Assembly (NCBI GenBank): GCA_016708725.1
Contig: JADJFE010000039.1
Location: forward strand, 1 to 64,000
Direction: 5' to 3'
Source of the DNA: Candidatus Aalborgicola bjergmarkensis
Lineage (GTDB): Bacteria; Pseudomonadota; Gammaproteobacteria; Burkholderiales; Burkholderiaceae_C
DNA: 64,000 bases
The notes under the pieces are model-generated. The model had not been told where the DNA came from and did no database searches. It worked only from the letters and a program-made list of their open reading frames with translations. Below, piece after piece: positions 54,641 through 63,093 of this stretch. A program made the translations under genes and the position numbers. Within the stretch, counting starts at the first letter, position 1, and every line of letters begins with the position of its first letter.

Positions 54641-56893
54641 ATGCCTGATCAAGAGTCTTTCGATACTGCTTTGCCATCGTCAAAGCCCGATAAAAAAGCC
54701 CAATCCGTGAGCAAACCCAAAACCAAAGCCGCATCTGCCTCGGCGAGCAAAAAAGCTGACAGCCAGGTTGGTCAGGGTGATGAGACACAGGTGAGCCCAC
54801 CTGTCAAGACTGGCGCCAAACGTGGGCGTAAACCCAAAGAGCCTGCTGCTGCGGTTGTTGTGGACGAACTGGACTTGTCGGATATCGAGGCCGATCTTGC
54901 CGGAGAACCAGCGGTTGTCATCACCGCCACGGGGGAAAAGGTCAAACCGCTGCGCATGAAGATCAGCAAGGCCAAGGAACGCGCCTTGATGAAGGAGTTT
55001 GGCCTCGACGAGACGGTTTTGTCCGAGGAAGATATTGCCAAACGTCGGCAACGTCTCAAGGCCCTGATTACGCTGGGCAAGACGCGCGGCTACCTGACAC
55101 ACGGCGAAATTTCTGACCATCTGCCCGACAAGCTGGTGGATGCCGAAACGCTGGAAGTGGTGATCTCCATGTTGAACGACATGGGCGTGGCGGTGTACGA
55201 GCAGACCCCGGACGCAGAAACATTGTTGCTCAATAACAACGTCTCAGCCGCTGCCACACCGGAAGAAGCCGAAGAGGAAGCGGAAGCCGCGCTCTCCACG
55301 GTGGACAGCGAGTTTGGCCGGACCACGGACCCGGTGCGTATGTATATGCGTGAGATGGGCACCGTCGAGTTGTTGACCCGCGAGGGCGAAATCGAGATTG
55401 CCAAACGCATCGAAGGCGGTTTGATGGCCATGATGGAGGCCATCAGCGCATCTCCTGCGACCATTGCAGAAATCCTGCATCTGGGCGATGAAATCCGCGA
55501 TGGCAAGGTTGTCATCACCACGATTGTGGATGGATTTTCCAACCCGAACGAGGCCGATGACTACGTGGCCGAAGAAGATTTTGATGAGTTTGATGCCGAC
55601 GACGACGACGACGGCAAAGGCGGCTCCAAGGCCTTGACCAAGAAGCTGGAAGAGCTGAAGAAAGAAGCACTGACCCGTTTTGATCGTTTGCGTGAGTTGC
55701 ACGAAAAGGTGCACGCCGTCTACGTCAAGGAAGGTTATGGCACCCCGAACTACGTCAAGGCACAAAAAGCCGTGAGCGAAGAGTTGATGTCGATTCGCTT
55801 TACTGCCAAGGCCATTGAAAGACTGTGTGACATGGTGCGCGCGCAAGTGGACGATATTCGCAAAAAGGAACGCGAACTGCGCCGCATCATCGTTGACAAA
55901 TGCGGGTATTCACAGGAAAGCTTTGTTGCCGAATTCAGTGGCCGTGACCGCAACAACAACAAGGTTCCTTCGCAGTTATTGAACCTCAAGTGGATTGAAA
56001 AGCAGGCAACAGCCGGCAAACCCTGGAGCGCCATCATGGGGCGCAATATCCCCCCGGTGCAGGATTTGCAACAAAAGCTGACCGATCTGCAAGCGCGTGT
56101 GGTCGTGCCACTGGAGCAGCTCAAGGACATCAATAAACGCATGAATGCCGGTGAGTACGCCTCACGCGCGGCAAAGAAGGAAATGATCGAGGCAAACCTG
56201 CGCCTGGTCATCTCCATTGCCAAGAAATACACCAACCGGGGGCTGCAATTCCTGGACTTGATCCAGGAAGGCAATATCGGTTTGATGAAAGCCGTGGACA
56301 AGTTCGAGTACCGGCGTGGTTACAAGTTCTCTACCTACGCCACGTGGTGGATTCGCCAGGCCATTACCCGCTCCATTGCCGACCAGGCGCGCACCATCCG
56401 CATTCCGGTACACATGATCGAAACCATCAACAAGATGAACCGCATCAGCCGCCAGCATTTACAGGAGTTCGGTTTTGAACCCGATGCCAGCGTCCTGGCC
56501 GAGCGTATGGAAATCCCGGAAGACAAGATCCGCAAAATCATGAAGATCGCCAAGGAACCCATTTCGATGGAAACCCCGATTGGTGATGACGATGACTCGC
56601 ATCTGGGCGACTTCATTGAAGATGGCGCCAACACCGCACCGATGGAAGCGGCCATGCAAGCCGGTTTGCGCGATGTGGTCAAGGACATTCTGGACAGCCT
56701 GACACCACGGGAAGCCAAGGTGCTGCGTATGCGTTTTGGCATCGAGATGACCAGCGACCACACACTGGAAGAGGTGGGAAAACAGTTTGATGTGACCCGC
56801 GAGCGTATTCGCCAGATTGAAGCCAAGGCATTGCGCAAGCTCAAGCATCCCAGCCGTTCGGACAAGCTGCGCAGCTTTACCGATAACCTGTAA
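54641..56893 (+). CDS. rpoD: Primary sigma factor RpoD (sigma-70)
   Basis: The housekeeping sigma subunit of RNA polymerase, 750 residues. A lysine/alanine-rich leader of about 80 residues precedes region 1.1. Region 1.2 is DPVRMYMREMGTVELLTREG (about 230). An acidic run with DDDDD (about 325) lies in the non-conserved region. Region 2 has NLRLVISIAKKYTNRGLQFL and YATWWIRQAITRSIADQART, and region 4 has HTLEEVGKQFDVTRERIRQI. All promoter-binding regions are intact. The usual upstream neighbour, dnaG, is 25 kb away. Confidence 0.97.
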   Translation: MPDQESFDTALPSSKPDKKAQSVSKPKTKAASASASKKADSQVGQGDETQVSPPVKTGAKRGRKPKEPAAAVVVDELDLSDIEADLAGEPAVVITATGEKVKPLRMKISKAKERALMKEFGLDETVLSEEDIAKRRQRLKALITLGKTRGYLTHGEISDHLPDKLVDAETLEVVISMLNDMGVAVYEQTPDAETLLLNNNVSAAATPEEAEEEAEAALSTVDSEFGRTTDPVRMYMREMGTVELLTREGEIEIAKRIEGGLMAMMEAISASPATIAEILHLGDEIRDGKVVITTIVDGFSNPNEADDYVAEEDFDEFDADDDDDGKGGSKALTKKLEELKKEALTRFDRLRELHEKVHAVYVKEGYGTPNYVKAQKAVSEELMSIRFTAKAIERLCDMVRAQVDDIRKKERELRRIIVDKCGYSQESFVAEFSGRDRNNNKVPSQLLNLKWIEKQATAGKPWSAIMGRNIPPVQDLQQKLTDLQARVVVPLEQLKDINKRMNAGEYASRAAKKEMIEANLRLVISIAKKYTNRGLQFLDLIQEGNIGLMKAVDKFEYRRGYKFSTYATWWIRQAITRSIADQARTIRIPVHMIETINKMNRISRQHLQEFGFEPDASVLAERMEIPEDKIRKIMKIAKEPISMETPIGDDDDSHLGDFIEDGANTAPMEAAMQAGLRDVVKDILDSLTPREAKVLRMRFGIEMTSDHTLEEVGKQFDVTRERIRQIEAKALRKLKHPSRSDKLRSFTDNL

Positions 56894-56906
56894 GTACCTT
56901 ATAGGC

Positions 56907-57755
56907 ATGGCAGCAGACCTCAGCTACAAGTTGGCCGGGATCATGGGGTGGCCTGTGGGCCATTCGCGCTCTCCGGTCATTCACAACCACTGGATTACCC
57001 ACCATGGCTTACGCGGTGCCTACGTGTTGTTACCAGTTCACCCTGACAAACTGGCGGCGGCTTTGCGCAGCTTGCCGGTGTTGGGTTTTGCCGGCTGCAA
57101 CCTGACCATTCCACACAAGGTGGAGGCGCTGCCCCTGGTGGACCAGGTGCATCCTTTGGCGCAGCGCATTGGTGCCATCAACACCGTCGTGGTGCAAGCA
57201 GACGGCTCGCTCACCGGGTTGAATACGGACGGTTTTGGCTACATTCAGAGTCTGCGTGATGCCTGTCCAGCATGGTGTGCTGGCGCGGGACCAGTAACTG
57301 TGGTGGGCGCCGGCGGCGCGGCCCGGGCCGTGCTTGCCGGTTTGCTGGACGCTGGCGTTCAGGAGATTCGTCTTACCAACCGGAGCTGGGCCAAGGCGCA
57401 CGATATGGCGCAAGAGTTTGGCCCTTCGGTGCACGCTGTCCCCTGGCAAGACCGGCACCAGGCCCTGGCGGGTATCGCCCTGCTGGCCAACACCACCAAT
57501 CAGGGCATGCAAGGCAACCCGGCGCTGGACCTGAAACTGGACGAACTACCGGCGCAGGCCCTGGTTTCGGATGCCGTCTACGTGCCGCTGGAAACGCCCT
57601 TGCTGGTTGACGCCAGGAAACGGGGCAACATTACGGTAAACGGAATGGGCATGTTGCTGCATCAGGCGCGCCCGGCATTTGAGGCCTGGTTCGGTGTGCT
57701 ACCGGACATCACTTCGGAGCTGTTGCGCGTGGTGCAGGAGACCTTCGATGCTTAA
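56907..57755 (+). CDS. aroE: Shikimate dehydrogenase AroE
   Basis: NADP-dependent reduction of 3-dehydroshikimate to shikimate in aromatic amino-acid synthesis. The 282-residue protein has the substrate-binding GHSRSPVIHN, the catalytic lysine in NLTIPHKVEA, NTDGFGY, the Rossmann motif VVGAGGAARAVLAG and the C-terminal NGMGMLLHQ. The ATG at 56907 gives MAADLSYKLAGIMGWPVGHS. It starts 13 bp after rpoD. Its stop shares TTAA with the stop of the convergent gene at 57752. Confidence 0.95.
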   Translation: MAADLSYKLAGIMGWPVGHSRSPVIHNHWITHHGLRGAYVLLPVHPDKLAAALRSLPVLGFAGCNLTIPHKVEALPLVDQVHPLAQRIGAINTVVVQADGSLTGLNTDGFGYIQSLRDACPAWCAGAGPVTVVGAGGAARAVLAGLLDAGVQEIRLTNRSWAKAHDMAQEFGPSVHAVPWQDRHQALAGIALLANTTNQGMQGNPALDLKLDELPAQALVSDAVYVPLETPLLVDARKRGNITVNGMGMLLHQARPAFEAWFGVLPDITSELLRVVQETFDA

Positions 57756-58033
57756 CGTATCGCTCTGTTCGTGCGTTCCTGAACAAATTCGAACGCTGCG
57801 CCAACTCCCTCGTTGAGGGACGCCTCGATGGCCCGGCGCTCGTGTTCTGTCAGATAAAACATCAGGTCCACATCGTGGCGGACGTAACGCGCAGGCAATC
57901 GGTTGAGTGCCACGCACGCCACATCGCCCAGCATTTCCGCACTGAACTCGGGATAATCCTCCGCCCTGCGTGCAACCTCTTCGAATACCAGACGTTCGTA
58001 GTAGTTATGCACCTGTTCGAAATTAAATACCAT
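57752..58033 (-). CDS. ComFB-like late competence development protein
   Basis: A 93-residue soluble protein matching the ComFB family: FNFEQVHNYYERLVFEEVAR at the start, then MLGDVACVALNRLPARYVRH and HERRAIEASLNEGVGAAFEF. ComFB was named from the Bacillus comF operon; cyanobacterial homologues have been linked to c-di-GMP binding. Whether this holds here is unknown. The start MVFNFEQ was chosen because GGAG lies 8 bp upstream; two earlier in-frame ATGs are possible. It is a single-gene unit, convergent with aroE. Confidence 0.82.
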   Translation of the reverse strand: MVFNFEQVHNYYERLVFEEVARRAEDYPEFSAEMLGDVACVALNRLPARYVRHDVDLMFYLTEHERRAIEASLNEGVGAAFEFVQERTNRAIR

Positions 58034-58145
58034 GAAAAAGTCTCCAAAAAATCGCATCAACCATGCATCATGGCTGCAACCTTAGCATCTCCGATCATCG
58101 TATTGTCACATGACAAACCGATGCATAAAATTTTGACTATGAAAC

Positions 58146-58174
58146 TTGTAGCGCATGAAAAACTACGCTATAGT
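58146..58174 (+). promoter_or_regulatory. Candidate promoter of the HxlR-type gene, with dyad in the spacer
   Basis: TTGTAG (58146-58151), a 17-bp spacer and TATAGT (58169-58174) fit a sigma-70 promoter. TAGCG and CGCTA form an inverted repeat across the spacer, a possible autoregulatory operator. Confidence 0.45.
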
Positions 58175-58217
58175 TCCGACTTGATTTTGATAGCACTAAA
58201 CAAGAAAAGGGGTAAGC

Positions 58218-58544
58218 ATGAGTCCAAAGGAATCCATTGCGATGGGCCAGTTGTTGAGTTTATTGGAGGCGCGTTATGCCATGCGGGTGCTGTGGGCTCT
58301 GCGTGATGGCCATGCCCAGAAATTTCGCTTGCTACAAGACAGCGTGGGGGGCATCACTCCCAACACCCTGAATACCCGCCTCAAGGACTTGCGTGAGGCC
58401 AATCTGGTAGCCCACGACAGTGCAGGCTATGCAGTCACGACAATGGGGGCCGATCTGCTCAAACGTTTGGGTGATTTGCAGTCGTTCGCGAGCAAGTGGA
58501 CCACGGCCCAGGCAAAAAAGAACCAGGGATCGGTGGCTGAGTAA
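58218..58544 (+). CDS. HxlR-family winged-helix regulator
   Basis: A 108-residue DNA-binding protein with only a winged helix-turn-helix: LLEARYAMRVLWALRDGHAQ, then GITPNTLNTRLKDLREANLV and the wing VAHDSAGYAVTTMGADLL. The layout fits the HxlR family, which are dimeric repressors or activators, often of redox- or aldehyde-responsive genes. It lacks the cysteine that gates some family members. GGGG lies upstream of the ATG at the right distance. The target is unknown. Confidence 0.82.
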   Translation: MSPKESIAMGQLLSLLEARYAMRVLWALRDGHAQKFRLLQDSVGGITPNTLNTRLKDLREANLVAHDSAGYAVTTMGADLLKRLGDLQSFASKWTTAQAKKNQGSVAE

Positions 58545-58703
58545 TATCCGGGCCTATTTGTGCCCGTTTCGTGCGGCATAATTCGCCCTTTGCGGGCTGG
58601 CTGGTTTTTTGCTGAGGCACTCGCCCACAAAAGTTTCGGTTTTTCACAATGGTGCGCAGATCCATTGCGCGCCGCCGCTATCATTTTTGGACGAGGATAC
58701 CTG

Positions 58704-59057
58704 ATGCATACCACTCCCACCGGATTGCAATACGAAGACACTATCGAAGGCACTGGTGCTGTTGCCGCCAAAGGGCACAACGTGAAGGTTCATTACACCG
58801 GCTGGCTGTACAACAACGCCACCCAGGGCGCGCAGTTTGATTCCAGCAAAGACCGCGAGGAACCTTTTTTCTTCAATCTGGGCGCTGGCATGGTCATCCG
58901 GGGTTGGGACGAAGGCGTGGCGGGCATGAAGGTGGGCGGCTCGCGCACCTTGATCATTCCACCGTCCCTGGCTTACGGTGCGCGTGGCGCAGGTGGCGTT
59001 ATCCCCCCCAATGCCACGTTGAAATTTGATATTGAGCTGCTGGGTACATCGGGATAA
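58704..59057 (+). CDS. FKBP-type peptidyl-prolyl isomerase
   Basis: A 117-residue cytoplasmic single-domain FKBP, catalysing cis-trans isomerisation of Xaa-Pro bonds. The fold landmarks are VKVHYTGWLYN, the active-site strand GMVIRGWDEGVAGMKVGGSR, and IPPSLAYGARGAGGVIPPNA. No signal peptide or SlyD-type insert is present. GAGGA precedes the start. It lies directly before the grpE heat-shock promoter. Confidence 0.94.
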   Translation: MHTTPTGLQYEDTIEGTGAVAAKGHNVKVHYTGWLYNNATQGAQFDSSKDREEPFFFNLGAGMVIRGWDEGVAGMKVGGSRTLIIPPSLAYGARGAGGVIPPNATLKFDIELLGTSG

Positions 59058-59066
59058 AAAAATCCC

Positions 59067-59093
59067 CTTGAAATGTGCTGGTGTGCCCCAAGC
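59067..59093 (+). promoter_or_regulatory. Sigma-32 heat-shock promoter of grpE
   Basis: CTTGAAA (59067-59073), a 12-bp spacer and CCCCAAGC (59086-59093) closely fit the RpoH consensus CTTGAAA-N11-15-CCCCATNT. It lies 47 bp before the grpE start. Confidence 0.85.
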
Positions 59094-59139
59094 TTGGAGC
59101 ACACACATTTGTAACCTGGCGCTTACCGCCCCCATTTAC

Positions 59140-59712
59140 ATGTCTGACAATCCATCCAATCCATCCATCCCCCCTACAGAAGTCCCTGAAGTGCAATTTC
59201 AAAGTACAGAGGATCTGATCAAAGCGCAATCTCCCAATGACGCAAATGCTCTGGCGCAGGTGCAGGCGGAGTTAGCCGCCGCGCAGGCCAAAAACAGCGA
59301 GCTGGCAGATCAGTACCTGCGCGCCAAGGCCGAAACCGAGAATGTGCGCAGGCGCTCAGAAGATGAAACTTCCAAGGCCCGTAAATTCGCAATCGATAGT
59401 TTTGCCGAAAGCCTTTTGCCCGTGGCGGACAGTCTGGAAGCTGGTTTGGTCATTCAGGACGCAACCCCTGATCAAATTCGCGAAGGTGCGCAAGCCACCT
59501 TGCGCCAGTTGCTGGCAGCTTTGGAGCGCAATAAGGTGTTGGCCATCAGTCCGACGCCAGGGTCAAAATTTGACCCGCATCAGCACCAGGCCATCAGCGT
59601 GGTGCCGTCGGAGCAGGATGCCAATACCGTCGTTGGCCTGCTGCAAAAGGGCTATTCCATTGCTGACCGGGTACTGCGTCCCGCACTGGTAACGGTCTCG
59701 GCACCAAAGTAG
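59140..59712 (+). CDS. grpE: Nucleotide exchange factor GrpE
   Basis: GrpE releases ADP from DnaK. The 190-residue protein has a disordered N-terminus, a long coiled coil (about 40-100, ELADQYLRAKAETENVRRRS) and the C-terminal beta domain (FDPHQHQAISVVPSEQDANT, then YSIADRVLRPALVTV). The ATG at 59140 is the first that does not run through the heat-shock promoter. It precedes dnaK by 145 bp. Confidence 0.95.
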   Translation: MSDNPSNPSIPPTEVPEVQFQSTEDLIKAQSPNDANALAQVQAELAAAQAKNSELADQYLRAKAETENVRRRSEDETSKARKFAIDSFAESLLPVADSLEAGLVIQDATPDQIREGAQATLRQLLAALERNKVLAISPTPGSKFDPHQHQAISVVPSEQDANTVVGLLQKGYSIADRVLRPALVTVSAPK

Positions 59713-59790
59713 CACACTGCAGCGGCCTTCGGCAGCGGGCAATAAATGATTGCCCTTGCAAACACGTAATGAACACGTATAACGCTGGCA

Positions 59791-59817
59791 CTTGAAATTG
59801 ACGAATCAGCCCTCAAT
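59791..59817 (+). promoter_or_regulatory. Sigma-32 heat-shock promoter of dnaK
   Basis: CTTGAAA (59791-59797), 12-bp spacer, CCCTCAAT (59810-59817). The -35 is perfect and the -10 acceptable. It lies 40 bp before the dnaK start, so dnaK can be induced separately from grpE. Confidence 0.75.
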
Positions 59818-59857
59818 TCAACAGCATCTGAACTTTTCAAAATAGCAGGAGTTAATC

Positions 59858-61810
59858 ATGGCAAGAATCATTGGCATTGACCTAGGAACCACCAATTCGT
59901 GTGTCGCCATCATGGAGGGCAACACACCCAAGGTCATCGAAAATGCGGAAGGTGCGCGCACCACGCCTTCCGTCATTGCCTACCAGGAAGATGGCGAAGT
60001 ATTAGTAGGCGCGTCGGCCAAACGCCAGGCTGTCACGAATCCTAGAAACACGCTGTATGCGGTCAAGCGCCTGATCGGTCGCAAATTTTCCGAAAAGGAA
60101 GTGCAAAAGGACATCGACCTGATGCCTTACAAGATTGCTGCGGCTGACAACGGTGACGCCTGGGTGGAAGTGCGTGGCAACAAACTGGCGCCTCAGCAAG
60201 TCAGTGCCGATGTGTTGCGCAAAATGAAGAAGACCGCCGAGGACTACCTGGGTGAAGCAGTGACCGAGGCTGTCATCACCGTTCCGGCCTACTTCAATGA
60301 CGCCCAGCGCCAGGCAACCAAGGATGCAGGCCGTATTGCCGGTCTGGATGTCAAGCGCATCATCAATGAACCCACGGCAGCAGCCCTGGCTTTCGGCCTG
60401 GACAAGAACGAGCGTGGTGACCGCAAGATTGCCGTATACGACCTCGGCGGCGGAACCTTCGACATTTCCATTATCGAAATTGCCGATGTCGATGGCGAAA
60501 AGCAGTTTGAAGTCCTGTCCACGAATGGCGACACTTTCCTGGGCGGCGAAGACTTTGACCAACGCATCATTGACTACATCATTGCCGAATTCAAGAAAGA
60601 ACAAGGCGTTGATCTGGGCAAGGATGTACTGGCCTTGCAACGTTTGAAAGAAGCGGCTGAAAAAGCCAAGATCGAGCTTTCCAGCAGCGCGCAAACCGAC
60701 ATCAACCTGCCCTACGTGACGGCGGATGCCTCTGGCCCGAAACATTTGAACATCAAGTTGACGCGCTCCAAACTGGAGAGTCTGGTTGAGGAGCTGATTG
60801 AGCGTACCATGGCGCCTTGCCGTATGGCATTGAAGGATGCGGGTGTTACGGCCTCGGCTATCCATGATGTGATTTTGGTGGGCGGCATGACACGCATGCC
60901 CAAGGTGCAGGAAAAGGTCAAGGAACTCTTTGGCCGGGAACCACGCAAGGACGTAAACCCTGACGAGGCTGTGGCGGTTGGCGCTGCCATTCAAGGCCAG
61001 GTGCTGGCGGGCGACCGCAAGGACGTGTTGCTGCTGGACGTGACGCCCTTGTCGCTGGGGATTGAAACCATGGGTGGCGTCATGACAAAGATGATCACCA
61101 AAAACACAACCATCCCCACCAAGTTTGCACAAACCTTCTCGACAGCAGATGATAACCAGCCAGCAGTGACGATCAAGGTATTCCAGGGCGAACGCGATAT
61201 TGCAGCCGGTAACAAGATGCTGGGCGAATTCAACCTGGAGGGCATCCCCCCTTCCCCACGCGGCACCCCGCAAATCGAGGTTTCGTTTGACATTGATGCC
61301 AATGGCATTTTGCATGTCGGCGCCAAGGACAAGGGAACTGGCAAGGAAAACAAGATCACCATCAAGGCCAACTCCGGTTTGACAGAAGCCGAAATTCAGC
61401 AAATGGTGAAAGATGCCGAGCTCAACTCCGCAGAAGACAAACGCAAGGTGGAGCTGGTTCAGGCCAAAAACCAGGCCGACTCCAGCTTGCACAGTGTCAA
61501 GAAGAGCATGGCAGAATATGGCGATAAACTTGATGCAGCGGACAAGTCCAAAATTGAGGCCGCTATCAAGGACCTGGAAGAAGCGGTCAAGGGTGACAAC
61601 AAGGCCGCCATCGAAGAAAAGACCACGGCACTGATGACAGTCAGTCAAAAGCTCGGTGAAAAAATGTACGCGGACCAACAGGCCAAGCAGTCTGCCGAGG
61701 CGCAGCCACAAGCTGCCACCGAGCAGCAGCCTTCGGGCGCATCGGCAACGAAGCCTGCTGCGGACGACAATGTGGTGGATGCCGAGGTCAAGGAAGTAAA
61801 GAAGGGCTAG
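59858..61810 (+). CDS. dnaK: Chaperone DnaK (Hsp70)
   Basis: A 650-residue Hsp70. The ATPase domain begins RIIGIDLGTTNSCVAIMEG, with AVYDLGGGTFDISIIE and VGGMTRMPKVQEKVKELFG. The substrate domain follows the linker DVLLLDVTPLSLGIETMGGV, and the lid ends in a glutamine/alanine-rich tail with DDNVVDAEVKEV. AGGAG precedes the start. It acts with GrpE and DnaJ encoded on either side. Confidence 0.98.
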   Translation: MARIIGIDLGTTNSCVAIMEGNTPKVIENAEGARTTPSVIAYQEDGEVLVGASAKRQAVTNPRNTLYAVKRLIGRKFSEKEVQKDIDLMPYKIAAADNGDAWVEVRGNKLAPQQVSADVLRKMKKTAEDYLGEAVTEAVITVPAYFNDAQRQATKDAGRIAGLDVKRIINEPTAAALAFGLDKNERGDRKIAVYDLGGGTFDISIIEIADVDGEKQFEVLSTNGDTFLGGEDFDQRIIDYIIAEFKKEQGVDLGKDVLALQRLKEAAEKAKIELSSSAQTDINLPYVTADASGPKHLNIKLTRSKLESLVEELIERTMAPCRMALKDAGVTASAIHDVILVGGMTRMPKVQEKVKELFGREPRKDVNPDEAVAVGAAIQGQVLAGDRKDVLLLDVTPLSLGIETMGGVMTKMITKNTTIPTKFAQTFSTADDNQPAVTIKVFQGERDIAAGNKMLGEFNLEGIPPSPRGTPQIEVSFDIDANGILHVGAKDKGTGKENKITIKANSGLTEAEIQQMVKDAELNSAEDKRKVELVQAKNQADSSLHSVKKSMAEYGDKLDAADKSKIEAAIKDLEEAVKGDNKAAIEEKTTALMTVSQKLGEKMYADQQAKQSAEAQPQAATEQQPSGASATKPAADDNVVDAEVKEVKKG

Positions 61811-61842
61811 TCGCCTGGTATCGTTTCGGCCCGTTTTGGCCC

Positions 61843-61888
61843 GCCGCGCCCGAGAAGATTCCGTATGAATCGCCGGCGCGGCGTTTTG
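61843..61888 (+). terminator. Candidate hairpin terminator after dnaK
   Basis: GCCGCGCC (61843-61850) pairs perfectly with GGCGCGGC (61875-61882) across a 24-base loop and is followed by GTTTTG. The long loop and short T run make it a weak or partial terminator, which could lower dnaJ expression relative to dnaK. Confidence 0.5.
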
Positions 61889-61893
61889 CATCA

Positions 61894-61924
61894 CATATGC
61901 GGATAGATATATGCGGATAGATCA
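61894..61924 (+). repeat. 14-bp tandem repeat upstream of dnaJ
   Basis: ATATGCGGATAGAT occurs twice in tandem (about 61896-61923), ending 24 bp before the dnaJ start. It is not part of a recognised promoter motif and is probably a recent slippage duplication. Confidence 0.7.
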
Positions 61925-61947
61925 AAGACCAATATTGTCTGGCAACC

Positions 61948-63078
61948 ATGGCTAAAAGAGATTATTACGAGATTCTTGGTGTTCCCAAAAATGCTTCGGA
62001 CGAAGACATCAAGAAATCCTACCGCAAGCTTGCGATGAAGCACCACCCTGACCGCAATCAGGGCGACTCCAGCAAGGTAGCCGAGGAAAAGTTCAAGGAA
62101 GCCAAAGAAGCATACGAAATGCTGTCGGACCCGCAAAAACGCGCGGCTTACGACCAGCACGGCCACGCCGGCGTGGACCCCAACATGCGCGGCCCGGCAG
62201 GCGCCGAGGGCTTTGGTGGTTTTGCCGAAGCCTTTGGCGATATTTTCGGCGACATGTTTGGCCAGCAACGTGGCCGCACCGGTAGCCGTCAGGTGTACCG
62301 TGGGAGTGACCTGAGTTACGCCATGGAGATTACCCTCGAAGAGGCGGCCAGGGGCAAAGACGCACAGATTCGCATCCCCAGCTGGGAAGCCTGCGACACC
62401 TGCAAGGGCACAGGTGCCAAGCCAGGAACGCAAGTCAAGACCTGCGGCACATGCGCTGGCGCCGGCTCCGTGCAGATGCGCCAGGGTTTTTTCAGTGTGC
62501 AGCAAACCTGTCCAACCTGTCGGGGCACAGGCAAGGTCATTCCTGAGCCCTGCATCGCTTGCCACGGCCAGGGTAAAGTCAAGAAACAAAAAACCCTGGA
62601 AGTCAAAATTCCTGGTGGCATTGACGGTGGCATGCGCATTCGCAGCACCGGCAATGGGGAGCCCGGCACCAATGGCGGGCCAGCGGGGGATTTGTACATC
62701 GAGATTCGGCTCAAGAAGCACGATATTTTTGAGCGGGACGGTGATGATCTGCATTGCTCGGTTCCCATCAGCATGGTGACGGCCGCCCTGGGCGGTGAGA
62801 TTGACGTTCCCACCCTGTCCGGCAAAGCCGCCATCGACATCCCGGAAGGAACGCAGACCGGCAAGCAGTTCAGGCTGCGTGGCAAGGGCATCAAAGGTGT
62901 GCGTTCCAGCTACCCTGGTGATTTGTACTGCCATATCCTGGTGGAAACGCCCGTCAAACTGAGCGAACACCAGCGCCGCTTGATGCGCGAACTGGATGAA
63001 TCCTTCAAGAAGGGGGGCAGCAAGCACTCGCCTTCCGGTGACAACTGGACCGACAGAATCAAGAACTTCTTCAGCTAA
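61948..63078 (+). CDS. dnaJ: Chaperone DnaJ (Hsp40)
   Basis: A 376-residue type I J-protein. The J domain has the HPD motif in KLAMKHHPDRNQGD (about 30-40). A short Gly/Phe region follows, then four zinc-finger repeats (CDTCKGTG, CGTCAGAG, CPTCRGTG, CIACHGQG; about 150-215) and the substrate-binding C-terminal domains. It stimulates the ATPase of DnaK encoded upstream. Confidence 0.98.
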   Translation: MAKRDYYEILGVPKNASDEDIKKSYRKLAMKHHPDRNQGDSSKVAEEKFKEAKEAYEMLSDPQKRAAYDQHGHAGVDPNMRGPAGAEGFGGFAEAFGDIFGDMFGQQRGRTGSRQVYRGSDLSYAMEITLEEAARGKDAQIRIPSWEACDTCKGTGAKPGTQVKTCGTCAGAGSVQMRQGFFSVQQTCPTCRGTGKVIPEPCIACHGQGKVKKQKTLEVKIPGGIDGGMRIRSTGNGEPGTNGGPAGDLYIEIRLKKHDIFERDGDDLHCSVPISMVTAALGGEIDVPTLSGKAAIDIPEGTQTGKQFRLRGKGIKGVRSSYPGDLYCHILVETPVKLSEHQRRLMRELDESFKKGGSKHSPSGDNWTDRIKNFFS

Positions 63079-63093
63079 CCTGGGTCATGCGTC

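Noticed and set aside
59051..59066. GGGAT-AAAAA-ATCCC hairpin after the FKBP gene
   Set aside because: The 5-bp stem has no T tract and abuts the grpE promoter; too weak to call a terminator.
60002..61894. 630-codon open frame antisense to dnaK
   Set aside because: Long antisense frames opposite dnaK are a well-known by-product of its codon use; this one has no domain wording.
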